DNA from: an uncultured Methylobacteriaceae bacterium
Lineage (GTDB): Bacteria > Pseudomonadota > Alphaproteobacteria > Rhizobiales > Beijerinckiaceae
DNA: 16,574 nt
Direction of reading: 5' to 3'
NCBI GenBank assembly: GCA_937872715.1
Contig: CALMTJ010000425.1
Span: forward strand, 3,167 to 19,740
This document shows, in pieces, positions 1 to 7,753 of this stretch (its first letter is position 1; every line of letters begins with the position of its first letter). The notes under the pieces are model-generated. The model saw only the letters and a program-made list of their open reading frames with translations, ran no database searches and was not told where the DNA came from. A program made the position numbers and the translations under genes.

Positions 1-893
1 TCTCGGCGTGCGGAAGGTTGAACCGGAGGACGCCGCCGAGCACGAGCGCGTTCGAGAGGCCGTGCGGGACGTGGAACAGGGCGCCCAGCGGATAGGCGAG
101 GGCGTGCACGGCCGCGACGGGTGCGTTCGCGAACGCCATGCCGGCCAGCATCGCGCCGAGCAGCATCCCGGCCCGGGCCTCCATGTCCGTCCCGTCCCGG
201 CAGGCGGTGCGGATGTTCGCCGAGAGGAGCCCCAAGGCCTGCCGGGCGAGCTGGTCCGAGAGCGGGTTCTTCCTGTGCCGGCTCGTATAGGCCTCGATCG
301 CGTGGACCATGGCGTCGATGCCGGTCGCGGCCGTGACCGCCGCCGGGAGCCCGAGCGTCAGTTCGGGGTCGAGCACGGCCCAGTCAGGCAGGAGCTTCGC
401 CGAGACCACTCCCTTCTTCTCGCTCGCGGGCGTCGTCACGATCGCGATCGGCGTCACCTCCGATCCCGTCCCGGCCGTGGTCGGGACGAGCACGAGCGGC
501 AGCCGTTTCTCCTTTCGCGAGGCCGACGCCGTAGATCGCGTCCAGCCGCTCGTCCGTCCGCGCCAGGTAGGCGACGAGCTTCGCCGTATCGAGCGCCGAG
601 CCGCCGCCGATCGCCAGGACAAGCTCCGTCCCCTCCCGGCGGGCGCGGGCGGCGGCGGCCTCGATCACCTCTGCCGGCGGGTCGGGCAGGACGGTGTCGC
701 AGATGCCGACGCTCGCTCCGGCCGCCGCGAGGGCGGCCTCGGCCGACCGGGTGAGCCCCGCGCCGCGCACGCCACGATCCGTGACGAGCATCACGCGGGT
801 CGCGCCGAACGCGCCCACGATCTCCGGCAGCCTCGCGGCCGCGCCGGGCTCGAACAGGATGTTGGGCGTGGTCTGGAAGGTGAACGGGTTCAT
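1..893 (-). pseudogene. Iron-containing (group III) alcohol dehydrogenase, frameshifted and cut by the window edge
   Basis: NAD(P)-dependent, metal-dependent alcohol dehydrogenase or maleylacetate-reductase-like enzyme. The ATG at 893 has AGGA eight bases upstream. The N-terminal frame gives about 129 residues with the nucleotide-binding GGGS near residue 96. An AAA run (plus-strand TTT, 506-508) then appears to carry one extra base. Removing it restores a clean frame open to base 1 that encodes typical family sequence: GTGSEVTP, then GIDAMVH, then HALAYPLG and HVPHG. In the repaired protein the expected metal ligands are D193, H197, H263 and H277, all present. As written, the protein leaves frame at residue 130 and stops near base 384. 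It lies 73 bases downstream of the IlvD-type gene on the same strand and is probably co-transcribed. Downstream codons look fully maintained, so a recent mutation or a sequencing error is likelier than old decay. The substrate is unknown. Confidence 0.85.
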
Positions 894-966
894 GGGGCCG
901 ATCCTGGACGGTTCCGGGCATCGTCGCGGCGATCCGCGATCGCCACGGCCGCGGCGAGCGGCGCCG

Positions 967-2661
967 TCACGCCTCCTCTCCCCTGAGGAAGTCGAAGTCG
1001 CAGCCTTCGGGCGCCTGGAGGACGGCCCTCCGGTAGAGCGCCTTGTAGCCGCGCTTCGGCTTCGGCGGCGGGACGGATCCGGCGAGACGGCGGCGGATCT
1101 CGGCCTCCTCGACCAGGAGGTCGATGCGCTTCTTCGAGACGGAGAGCCGGATGCGGTCGCCGTTCCGGACGGCCGCGAGCGGGCCGCCGATCGCGGATTC
1201 CGGTGCCACGTGGAGCACGACGGAGCCGAAGGCCGTGCCGGACATGCGGCCGTCCGAGACGCGGACCATGTCCTTGATTCCGGCCTGGGCGAGCTTTCTC
1301 GGGATCGGCAGGTAGCCGGCTTCGGGCATCCCGGCGGCGTGCGGCCCGATATTCTGCAGGACGAGGACGTCGCCCGGCGTCACGTCGAGGTCGGGATCGT
1401 CGATGCGCGCCGCGAGGTCGGCGAGGCCGGTGAAGACCACCGCCCGGCCCTCGCTCTCGAACAGGGCCGGCGTCGCGGCGGCCCGCTTGAAGATGGCGCC
1501 GTCCGGCGCGAGCGTGCCGGCGAGCGCGACGAGCCCGCCGACGGGAGAGATCGGGTCGCCGTAGGGCCGGATCATCCGGCGGTCGACCCAGTCGAGCGGC
1601 TCCGCCAGACGCTCGGCGAGGGTGCGGCCGGTGACATCGACCGTGTCGAGGTGGAGAAGCGGCTTCAGCTCGCGCAGGAGCGCGCCCATCCCGCCGGCCG
1701 CGTGGAAATCCTCCATATAGCCGTCGCCGACCGGCTTCAGGTCGACCAGGACGGGCGTCTCGTCCGAGATGGCGTTGAGGCGCGCGTTCGACACCCGGAT
1801 GCCGAGCCGCCCGGCGACGGCCGCGAGGTGGATCACGGCGTTGGTCGAGCCGCCGACCGACATCAGCACCCGGAAGGCGTTCTCGACCGACTTCTCCGTG
1901 ATCACCTCGCTCGGCCGGATCGACCGCTCGATGAGGGCGACCGCCGCCCGGCCGCTTTCCTCCGCGGCCACGAGACGGTCGGCGTGGACGGCCGGGATGG
2001 CGGCCGTGCCGGGCAGCGACATCCCGAGCGCCTCGGCGATGCACGCCATGGTGGAGGCGGTGCCCATGACCGCGCAGGTCCCGGCCGTCACGGAGAGGCG
2101 GCCCTCGACCGTGTCGATCTCCTTGCCGTCGACGGAGCCGGCCCGGTACTTCGCCCAGAAGCTCCGGCAATCCGTGCACGCCCCGAGCCGTTCGCCGCGG
2201 TGGCGGCCGGTGGACATCGGGCCGGTGACGAGCTGGATCGCCGGGAGGTCGGCCGAGGCCGCGCCCATCAGCTGCGCCGGCACCGTCTTGTCGCATCCGC
2301 CGATCAGCACGACGGCATCCATCGGCTGGGCGCCGATCATCTCCTCCGTGTCCATGGCCATGAGGTTGCGGTAGACCATGCTGGTCGGGTTGAGGAACAC
2401 CTCCCCGAGCGACACGGTCGGGAAGGCCCGGGGCAGGGCGCCGGCGGCCAGCACGCCCCTGGACACCGCGTCGACCAGGTCCGGCACGTAGCGGTGGCAA
2501 TTGTTGAAGCCGGACGGCGTCATGGCGATCCCGACCACGGGCTTGCCGAGGAGGGCCGTCGAGAGGCCCATCGAGCGCGCGAAGGAGCGCCGGAGAAAGC
2601 GGGCGAAATCGGCGTCGCCGTAATCGGTCAGGCCGTTGTCGAGGCCTTGGGGACGGGTCAC
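967..2661 (-). CDS. IlvD/Edd-family dehydratase (dihydroxy-acid or sugar-acid dehydratase)
   Basis: Cytoplasmic Fe-S dehydratase converting a 2,3-dihydroxy acid or aldonate to the 2-keto-3-deoxy acid. I chose the GTG at 2661 (564 aa) because GGAG lies seven bases upstream. A GTG at 2667 and an ATG at 2763 are also in frame, but the latter would extend through a leader hairpin into non-family sequence. Cluster cysteines are C55 (NNCH), C123 (GGCDKT) and C196 (GTCAVMGTAST). Their 68 and 73 residue spacing is that of the [2Fe-2S] L-arabinonate dehydratase group. K125 is the likely Mg-binding carbamylated lysine and S474 in GRMSG the catalytic serine. The C-terminus GYKALYRRAVLQ and EGCDFDFL is typical of sugar-acid members. 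No isoleucine/valine genes are nearby, so a catabolic role is likelier than branched-chain synthesis. The exact substrate cannot be assigned. Confidence 0.9.
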   Translation of the reverse strand: MTRPQGLDNGLTDYGDADFARFLRRSFARSMGLSTALLGKPVVGIAMTPSGFNNCHRYVPDLVDAVSRGVLAAGALPRAFPTVSLGEVFLNPTSMVYRNLMAMDTEEMIGAQPMDAVVLIGGCDKTVPAQLMGAASADLPAIQLVTGPMSTGRHRGERLGACTDCRSFWAKYRAGSVDGKEIDTVEGRLSVTAGTCAVMGTASTMACIAEALGMSLPGTAAIPAVHADRLVAAEESGRAAVALIERSIRPSEVITEKSVENAFRVLMSVGGSTNAVIHLAAVAGRLGIRVSNARLNAISDETPVLVDLKPVGDGYMEDFHAAGGMGALLRELKPLLHLDTVDVTGRTLAERLAEPLDWVDRRMIRPYGDPISPVGGLVALAGTLAPDGAIFKRAAATPALFESEGRAVVFTGLADLAARIDDPDLDVTPGDVLVLQNIGPHAAGMPEAGYLPIPRKLAQAGIKDMVRVSDGRMSGTAFGSVVLHVAPESAIGGPLAAVRNGDRIRLSVSKKRIDLLVEEAEIRRRLAGSVPPPKPKRGYKALYRRAVLQAPEGCDFDFLRGEEA

Positions 2662-2677
2662 GGGCACGCTCCGTTCT

Positions 2678-2709
2678 GGCCGCGACGCCCCTTGTCCCCC
2701 GTCGCGGCC
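2678..2709 (-). promoter_or_regulatory. 10-bp perfect inverted repeat in the leader of the IlvD-type gene
   Basis: GGCCGCGACG (2678-2687) and CGTCGCGGCC (2700-2709) are exact reverse complements around a 12-base pyrimidine-rich loop on the plus strand. The repeat ends about 11 bases upstream of the GTG at 2667 and about 17 upstream of the preferred GTG at 2661. It could be a dyad operator or an RNA hairpin next to the ribosome binding site. No regulator gene is adjacent to indicate which. Confidence 0.45.
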
Positions 2710-2765
2710 GTCTTGAGAAGCGCCCCCGCGGCCGGCCCGGCGGGATCCCGTGACGGCGCCCATCC

Positions 2766-2793
2766 TTGACCACCCTCGCGCCGCGCCTAGACT
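2766..2793 (+). promoter_or_regulatory. Sigma70-type promoter for the bifunctional flavoprotein gene
   Basis: TTGACC at 2766-2771 (5 of 6 to the -35 consensus), a 16-base spacer and TAGACT at 2788-2793 (4 of 6 to the -10). Transcription would start near 2800, giving a leader of about 19 bases with CAGG eight bases before the ATG at 2819. This position supports the ATG at 2819 over the in-frame ATG at 2750, which lies upstream of the promoter. Confidence 0.55.
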
Positions 2794-2818
2794 GCCGCTC
2801 TCGGTGCAGGTACGGGCG

Positions 2819-5200
2819 ATGAAGATCGTAGTTGTCGGCGGCGGTCCCGGCGGGCTCTATTTCGCCCTCCTGACCAAGAAGGCGCGACCGGACTGGGCCG
2901 TCGAAGTCCACGAGCAGAACAACGCCGACGACACGTTCGGCTTCGGCGTTGTGTTCTCCGATGACACTCTGGACGAGTTCCTGTCCCGGGACCCCGAATC
3001 CTACGGCCTCATCCGCGACCACTTCGCCTATTGGGACGACGTCGCCATCCACTACAAGGGAGAGGAGATCCGCTGCGGCGGGAACGGCTTCTGCGGCACG
3101 TCGCGGCTGACGCTCCTCACCATCCTGCAGCGCCGCTGCACGGAGGTCGGGGTGGCGCTCCGCTTCGGCGACCGGGTCGATCCGGCGGCGCTCGGCGAGC
3201 TGTTCCCGGACGCCGACATCGTGGTGGCGTCCGACGGCATCAACTCGCCGATCCGCGAGCACCACCGGGAGGCGTTCCGCCCGTCCGTGTCCCTCAAGTC
3301 GAACCGGTTCTGCTGGATGGGCTCGACCAGGCCGATGGGGGAGTTCAACTACTATTTCCAGGAGACCCCCCACGGCGTCATCTGCGGCCACACCTACCAG
3401 TACGAGGCGAACCGCTCGACCTGGATCTTCGAGATGGACGAGGCCTGCTGGCAGGGCCACGGCTTCTCCGAATTCGACGAGGAGGATTCGCGGGCGAAGC
3501 TCCAGGCGATCTTCGCCGGGCCGCTCGACGGCCACCCGCTCCTCCTGAACCGCTCGTTCTGGCGCCGTTTCCCGCGCGTCTTCTGCGAGACGTGGTCGCA
3601 CGGGAACATCGTGATCCTGGGCGACGCGAAGGCGTCGGCGCATTTCTCCATCGGGTCCGGCACAAAGCTCGCCATGGAATGCGCGATCGGCCTCGCGGAT
3701 GCGGTGGTCGAACACGCGGAGACCGATATCGGGGCGGCCTTCGCGGCCTACGACGCGGCGCGCCGCGCGCCCTGCCAGATCGTCCAGCACAATGCCGACG
3801 TGTCGCTCGCCTGGTTCGAGCACATGAACCGCTCGACCGACATGGAGCCGATGCAGTTCGCCATGGTGGTGATGGCCCGGGCGAAGTCGATCACCTACGA
3901 CAACCTCGCGGTCCGGGATGCAGGCTTCATCGAGCGGGTCGACACGGAGTTCTACGAGCGCCTGTGGCGGGAGACCGGGGACGATTACCGGCGCTCGCGC
4001 CCGACCCCGATGTTCACGAGGTACCGCCTGCGCGGCCTCGAGCTGCCGAACCGGGTCGTCATGGCGCCGATGGCGCAATACTCGGCCGACCCGGACGGCA
4101 ATCTCACTGACTGGCACTTCACCCATTACACCTCGCACGCGCTCGGCGGCATGGGCCTGATCTTCGCCGAGATGACCTGCCCGTCCGCCCTGTCCCGCAT
4201 CACGCCCGGCTGCCCCGGCCTGTGGACGGACGCGCACGAGGCGCAATGGAGCCGCATCGTCGCCTTCGTGCACGCCCATAGCGACGCGAAGATCGCGATG
4301 CAGCTCGGCCATGCCGGCCGCAAGGGCTCGACCCAGCTCGGCTGGGAGAGACCGGACACGCCGCTCGCGGAGACGGCGCTGAACTGGCCGCTCGTCTCGG
4401 CCTCCGCCCTGCCCTGGGAGCCGGGCGTCAGCCAGGCGCCGCGCGAGCTCGACCGGGCCGGCATGGAGGCGGTCAAGGCGGAGTTCGTCCAGGCGACCGA
4501 ACGGGCCGCCCGGGCGGGGTTCGACCTCCTCGAGCTCCATTGCGCGCACGGCTATCTCCTCGCCTCCTTCCTGTCGCCGCTGACGAATCGGCGGACGGAC
4601 GAGTATGGCGGCCCGGTCGAGAACAGGCTCAGGTTCCCGCTGGAGGTGTTCCGGGCGATGCGGGAGGCCTGGCCGGCGGAGCGGCCGATGTCCGTCCGCA
4701 TCTCGGCCTCCGACTGGGCGGAGGGCGGGATCACGGAGACTGACATTTTCGCGATCGCCCGCGCCTTCGGCAAGGCGGAGTGCGACCTCATCAACGTCTC
4801 GGCCGGCCAGACGGTGAGCGATCAGAAGCCGATCTACGGCCGCATGTTCCAGGTGCAGTTCGCGGAAGCCATCCGCAACGTGCCGAAGATGGCCACCATG
4901 GCGGTCGGCGCGATCACCGAGCCCGGGCAGGTGAACACGATCGTGCTGACGCGGCGGGCCGACCTCGTCGCGCTGGGCCGCCCGCATATGGCGAACCCCT
5001 ATTTCGCCAAGCAGGCGGCCGCCTGGTACGGCGCCCGCAACCAGTCCTGGCCGAAGCAATATCTCGCCGGCCGGAACCAGGCCTACCGCGAATCGGAGCG
5101 GGCGCGTCAGAAGCAGGTCGAATTGCAGATCAAGGCCAGGCCGAACCGTCACGGCCGCATCGCGGCGGCCGCGACGCCGGAGCCGGCTCCCCTCGCCTGA
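2819..5200 (+). CDS. Bifunctional flavoprotein: salicylyl-CoA 5-hydroxylase / 2-aminobenzoyl-CoA monooxygenase-reductase type
   Basis: A 793-aa fusion, full length for this family. Residues 1 to about 390 form a PHBH-like FAD monooxygenase with GGGPGG at 7-12, the family-typical GFGVVFSDDTL near 41-51, and the second FAD motif LGDA near 267-270. From about residue 398 (MFTRYRLRG) an old-yellow-enzyme domain follows, with GHAGRKGS near 496 and CAHGYLLASFLSP then RRTDEYGG near 570-590. The cysteine cluster of OYE dienoyl-CoA reductases is absent, as expected for the fused class. Known relatives hydroxylate salicylyl-CoA, or hydroxylate and reduce 2-aminobenzoyl-CoA, using O2 and NAD(P)H. No aryl-CoA ligase or ring-cleavage gene is present here, so the substrate is open. 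The gene is divergent from the IlvD-type gene and convergent with the hydrolase nine bases downstream. Confidence 0.88.
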   Translation: MKIVVVGGGPGGLYFALLTKKARPDWAVEVHEQNNADDTFGFGVVFSDDTLDEFLSRDPESYGLIRDHFAYWDDVAIHYKGEEIRCGGNGFCGTSRLTLLTILQRRCTEVGVALRFGDRVDPAALGELFPDADIVVASDGINSPIREHHREAFRPSVSLKSNRFCWMGSTRPMGEFNYYFQETPHGVICGHTYQYEANRSTWIFEMDEACWQGHGFSEFDEEDSRAKLQAIFAGPLDGHPLLLNRSFWRRFPRVFCETWSHGNIVILGDAKASAHFSIGSGTKLAMECAIGLADAVVEHAETDIGAAFAAYDAARRAPCQIVQHNADVSLAWFEHMNRSTDMEPMQFAMVVMARAKSITYDNLAVRDAGFIERVDTEFYERLWRETGDDYRRSRPTPMFTRYRLRGLELPNRVVMAPMAQYSADPDGNLTDWHFTHYTSHALGGMGLIFAEMTCPSALSRITPGCPGLWTDAHEAQWSRIVAFVHAHSDAKIAMQLGHAGRKGSTQLGWERPDTPLAETALNWPLVSASALPWEPGVSQAPRELDRAGMEAVKAEFVQATERAARAGFDLLELHCAHGYLLASFLSPLTNRRTDEYGGPVENRLRFPLEVFRAMREAWPAERPMSVRISASDWAEGGITETDIFAIARAFGKAECDLINVSAGQTVSDQKPIYGRMFQVQFAEAIRNVPKMATMAVGAITEPGQVNTIVLTRRADLVALGRPHMANPYFAKQAAAWYGARNQSWPKQYLAGRNQAYRESERARQKQVELQIKARPNRHGRIAAAATPEPAPLA

Positions 5201-5217
5201 GGGCTCGCCCTACGAGG
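5191..5217. terminator. Possible bidirectional hairpin between convergent genes
   Basis: CCTCG (5191-5195) pairs with CGAGG (5213-5217). Inside it AGGG (5200-5203) pairs with CCCT (5208-5211) around CTCG. The structure spans both stop codons of the convergent flavoprotein and hydrolase genes, whose coding regions are only nine bases apart. There is no T-run on either side, so it is at best a weak intrinsic terminator. Confidence 0.3.
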
Positions 5218-5908
5218 CCGGGCCGTCCTCGCCCGACAAGAAGAACTGGACGGCTTCCGCCACCACGGCCGGCTGCCAGGCATGAGGTCCGTCGTATTCG
5301 CGGTAGACGATGTCGTAGCCGGCCGCCCGGAGCTGGGCCGAATGGGCGCGTCCGCTCCTGCCGATCGGGATCTGCTCGTCCCGCGTGCCATGCGACATGA
5401 AGATGCGTGGGGCGCCCTCCTGCATCTGGACGGACAGGAAGCCGGCGGACGACGCGATCACGTGGGTGACGAACCGGCCGTTCGCGAGCCCGAGCGAGAG
5501 CGCGTAGCTGCCGCCGTCGGAATGGCCCGCGAAGGCGATCCGGCCCGGATCCAGCAGGAAGCGCGAGGCGACCTCCGACATGGCGACGTCGAGCCGCTCG
5601 CGATCCGGGCCGTGGCCGCCGATCACGACGTCCCAGGTCGGCAGCAGCGATTGCGGCACGAGGAGCAGGAAGCCCTCCGCCTGCGCGTGGGAGAGCAGCA
5701 TGGGCAGGATCTTCGCTACGCTCCCTCCGCCGCCGTGGAACAGCGTCACGAGCGGCGTCGGGCGTCGCGGCTCTATGCCGGGCGGCACGACCAGGAGCGG
5801 ATTGCGCTTCGGGAAGAGGCCGAGGGGATGAAGGCCGGGCGGCAGCGGCTCCCGGACCGGCAGCCGGTGGGCGAAGCCGAGCCGGCCCGCGAGTTCGGGC
5901 GGGATCAT
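5210..5908 (-). CDS. Alpha/beta hydrolase (esterase/phospholipase-carboxylesterase type)
   Basis: A 232-aa cytoplasmic serine hydrolase with no signal peptide. The nucleophile elbow GHSDGG puts the catalytic serine at S130. The oxyanion HGGGG starts at H58. D177 (GTRDEQIP) and H209 (DGPHAW) complete the triad, with the usual order and spacing for a minimal alpha/beta hydrolase. The start at 5908 is fixed by an in-frame stop 24 bases upstream with no alternative start between, although no clear ribosome binding site is visible. It is the last gene of the minus-strand oxalate cluster, 76 bases after frc1, across a GC-rich hairpin, so co-transcription is possible but may be attenuated. Substrate and link to oxalate metabolism are unknown. 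An ester or CoA-thioester hydrolase is conceivable, but nothing in the sequence decides it. Confidence 0.82.
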   Translation of the reverse strand: MIPPELAGRLGFAHRLPVREPLPPGLHPLGLFPKRNPLLVVPPGIEPRRPTPLVTLFHGGGGSVAKILPMLLSHAQAEGFLLLVPQSLLPTWDVVIGGHGPDRERLDVAMSEVASRFLLDPGRIAFAGHSDGGSYALSLGLANGRFVTHVIASSAGFLSVQMQEGAPRIFMSHGTRDEQIPIGRSGRAHSAQLRAAGYDIVYREYDGPHAWQPAVVAEAVQFFLSGEDGPAS

Positions 5909-5945
5909 GCGGGCCGCCGCGAGATCAGGTCAGCGGCCCCGGCCG

Positions 5946-5981
5946 GCGCGCACCCGCGCGCCGTCCGGGTGTCGTGCGCGC
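5946..5981 (-). terminator. GC-rich hairpin after frc1
   Basis: GCGCG (5946-5950) faces CGCGC (5977-5981), and CACCCG (5951-5956) faces CGGGTG (5966-5971), with a five-base bulge between. An alternative pairing is GCGCGCAC (5946-5953) with GTGCGCGC (5974-5981). It begins four bases past the frc1 stop codon. No U-run follows, so it may slow polymerase or protect the mRNA end rather than terminate fully before the hydrolase gene. Confidence 0.35.
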
Positions 5982-5984
5982 GCG

Positions 5985-7235
5985 TCAGACGGCCTTCGCC
6001 TGGTGCAGGTGCTCGATCTGCTGCTGGCTGTAGCCGAGATCGGCCAGGACCTCGTCCGTATGCTCTCCGAGCAGCGGGGAGGCCTTCACCTCGACCGTCA
6101 TGTCCGAGAACTTGATCGGGCTTCCCACGGTCAGGTAGGAGCCGAGCTTCGGGTGCGGAACCTCGACCACCGTGCCGCTCGCCCGGAGCGACGGATCGGC
6201 CGCGATCTCCTTCATCGACAGCACCGGCGAGCACGGGATGTCGAACTTCCGCAGGATGTCGACCGCCTCGAACTTGGTCTTGTCGGCGAGCCATTCCTCG
6301 ATCGTGGCGAAGATGTCCATGATCTTGTCCTGGCGCGCCCGGGCCGTGTTGTAGGCCGGATCGTCGATCCATTCGGGCTTGCCGAGCGCCTTGCAGATCG
6401 GCGCCCAGGCATGACCCTGGATGGTCAAGTAGCTGTAGGCGGTGGGATCGGTCTCCCAGCCCTTGCATTTCAGCACCCAGCCGGGCTGGCCGCCGCCGCC
6501 CGCATTGCCGCCGCGCGGCACCACGTCCGAGAACTCGCCGTGCGGGTATTGCGGGTATTCCTCCAGGTAGCCCAGCGCGTCGAGGCGCTGCTGGTCCCGC
6601 AGCTTCACGCGGCAGAGGTTCAGCACCGAATCCTGCATGGACACGGCGACCTTCTGGCCCTTGCCGGACTTGTTCTTCTGGTGGAGCGCCGTGAGGATGC
6701 CGATGGCGAGGTGCATGCCCGTGTTCGAATCGCCGAGCGCGGCGGCCGACACGGTCGGCGGGCCGTCCCAGAACCCGGTGGTGGAGGCGGCGCCGCCGGC
6801 GCATTGCGCGACGTTCTCGTAGACCTTCAGGTCCTCGTAATGGTGGCCGTCGGAGAAGCCCTTGACCGACGCCAGGATCATGCCGGGGTTCAGCTCCTGG
6901 ATGCGGCTCCAGGAGAAGCCCATCCGGTCGCGCGCGCCGGGGCCGAAATTCTCGACCATCACGTCCGACTCGCCGATCAGCTTCTCCAGCACCTCCTTGC
7001 CTTCGGGGGTCTTGGTGTCGAGCGTCAGCGAGCGCTTGTTCGAGTTCAGCATGGTGAAATAGAGCGCGTCCGCATCCTCGACATGGCGGAGCTGCGTCCG
7101 GGTCACGTCGCCGGCGCCGGGCCGCTCGACCTTGATCACGTCCGCGCCGAACCAGGCGAGGAGCTGGGTGCAGGCCGGCCCCGCCTGCACGTGGGTGAAA
7201 TCGATGATCTTGATACCTTCGAGCGGCTTGCTCAT
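5985..7235 (-). CDS. frc: Formyl-CoA:oxalate CoA-transferase (copy 1)
   Basis: Class III (CaiB/BaiF) CoA-transferase of 416 aa, the length of E. coli YfdW/Frc. It moves CoA from formyl-CoA to oxalate, giving oxalyl-CoA for Oxc and releasing formate. The N-terminus [20 protein letters not shown] is the classic Frc start, with Q17. The catalytic aspartate that forms the acyl-anhydride intermediate is D169 ([10 protein letters not shown]). The mobile glycine loop GGGGQ is at 246-250, exactly where Frc enzymes carry it. AAGGAG lies eight bases before the ATG. It follows the PAS gene by 43 bases and belongs to the oxc-pas-frc-hydrolase unit. All residues expected of a working formyl-CoA transferase are present, so this is probably the main oxalate-activating copy. 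Confidence 0.95.
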   Translation of the reverse strand: MSKPLEGIKIIDFTHVQAGPACTQLLAWFGADVIKVERPGAGDVTRTQLRHVEDADALYFTMLNSNKRSLTLDTKTPEGKEVLEKLIGESDVMVENFGPGARDRMGFSWSRIQELNPGMILASVKGFSDGHHYEDLKVYENVAQCAGGAASTTGFWDGPPTVSAAALGDSNTGMHLAIGILTALHQKNKSGKGQKVAVSMQDSVLNLCRVKLRDQQRLDALGYLEEYPQYPHGEFSDVVPRGGNAGGGGQPGWVLKCKGWETDPTAYSYLTIQGHAWAPICKALGKPEWIDDPAYNTARARQDKIMDIFATIEEWLADKTKFEAVDILRKFDIPCSPVLSMKEIAADPSLRASGTVVEVPHPKLGSYLTVGSPIKFSDMTVEVKASPLLGEHTDEVLADLGYSQQQIEHLHQAKAV

Positions 7236-7278
7236 CTCGCGTACTCCTTCGCTGATCTTGACCTGAATGCTGGGACGC

Positions 7279-7728
7279 TCAGGGCAGCGGCGTGACCTCC
7301 ACGCCGCTCTCGAGCTCCGCGACGCGCCGTTTCAACGAGCGTTCCTCCGCCCATCTCGCCGTCTCGTCGCGCATGATCGCCAGGACGCCCGTCACCGCCC
7401 GATCCGGCCCGAACAGGAGCCCGATCGAGAAGGCGATGGACAGCGTTCCGCCGTCCTTGTGGAGCGCCGGCACGCGCAGAAGCTCGTGCCCGTAGCGCGT
7501 GGCTCCCGTCTCCATCGTCTTCGCCCAGGCGTCCCAATGCCGCTTGCGCTGCCGCTCGGGCACGATGATGTCGAGCGAGGCGCCGACCGCGTCCGCCTCC
7601 GAGAAGCCGAAGATGCGCTCCGCGGCCGGGTTCCAGACGGTGACGAGGCCGGCCGGATCGGTCACCACGACCGCGTCCCCGGCTGCCTTCACCAGATCCC
7701 CGATATCGATCCCGCCCGTCACCGGCAT
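7279..7728 (-). CDS. Single-domain PAS sensor protein
   Basis: A 149-aa cytoplasmic protein consisting almost wholly of one PAS fold (about residues 10-125): [30 protein letters not shown], then HKDGG and the closing strand [11 protein letters not shown] short charged helix (about 123-142) follows. There is no kinase, GGDEF, EAL, HTH or membrane segment, so any output must come from a partner. H64 in RKRHWDAW sits 28 residues before the D of KDG, the same spacing as the haem-ligand H200 of Bradyrhizobium FixL. FixL's distal R220 position is a leucine here. Haem binding is therefore possible but unproven. It is inserted between oxc (25 bases upstream) and frc1 (43 bases downstream), so it is co-expressed with the oxalate enzymes. 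Its ribosome binding site is weak. Role unknown. Confidence 0.8.
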   Translation of the reverse strand: MPVTGGIDIGDLVKAAGDAVVVTDPAGLVTVWNPAAERIFGFSEADAVGASLDIIVPERQRKRHWDAWAKTMETGATRYGHELLRVPALHKDGGTLSIAFSIGLLFGPDRAVTGVLAIMRDETARWAEERSLKRRVAELESGVEVTPLP

Positions 7729-7753
7729 CGTCTCGCGCCCGCCCTGCCGGCCG

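Noticed and set aside
694..2769. A 691-codon plus-strand open frame opposite the dehydratase
   Set aside because: Antisense shadow of the IlvD-type gene, with His/Arg/Asp-rich low-complexity composition.
2750..2818. N-terminal extension of the flavoprotein from the ATG at 2750
   Set aside because: A good promoter lies at 2766-2793, and the FAD-binding sequence MKIVVVGGGPGG begins at the 2819 ATG as in relatives.
890..5152. A 1420-codon open frame on the minus strand across the dehydratase and flavoprotein genes
   Set aside because: Arg/Pro/Gly-rich shadow frame caused by high GC; it overlaps two well-supported genes and shows no family motif.
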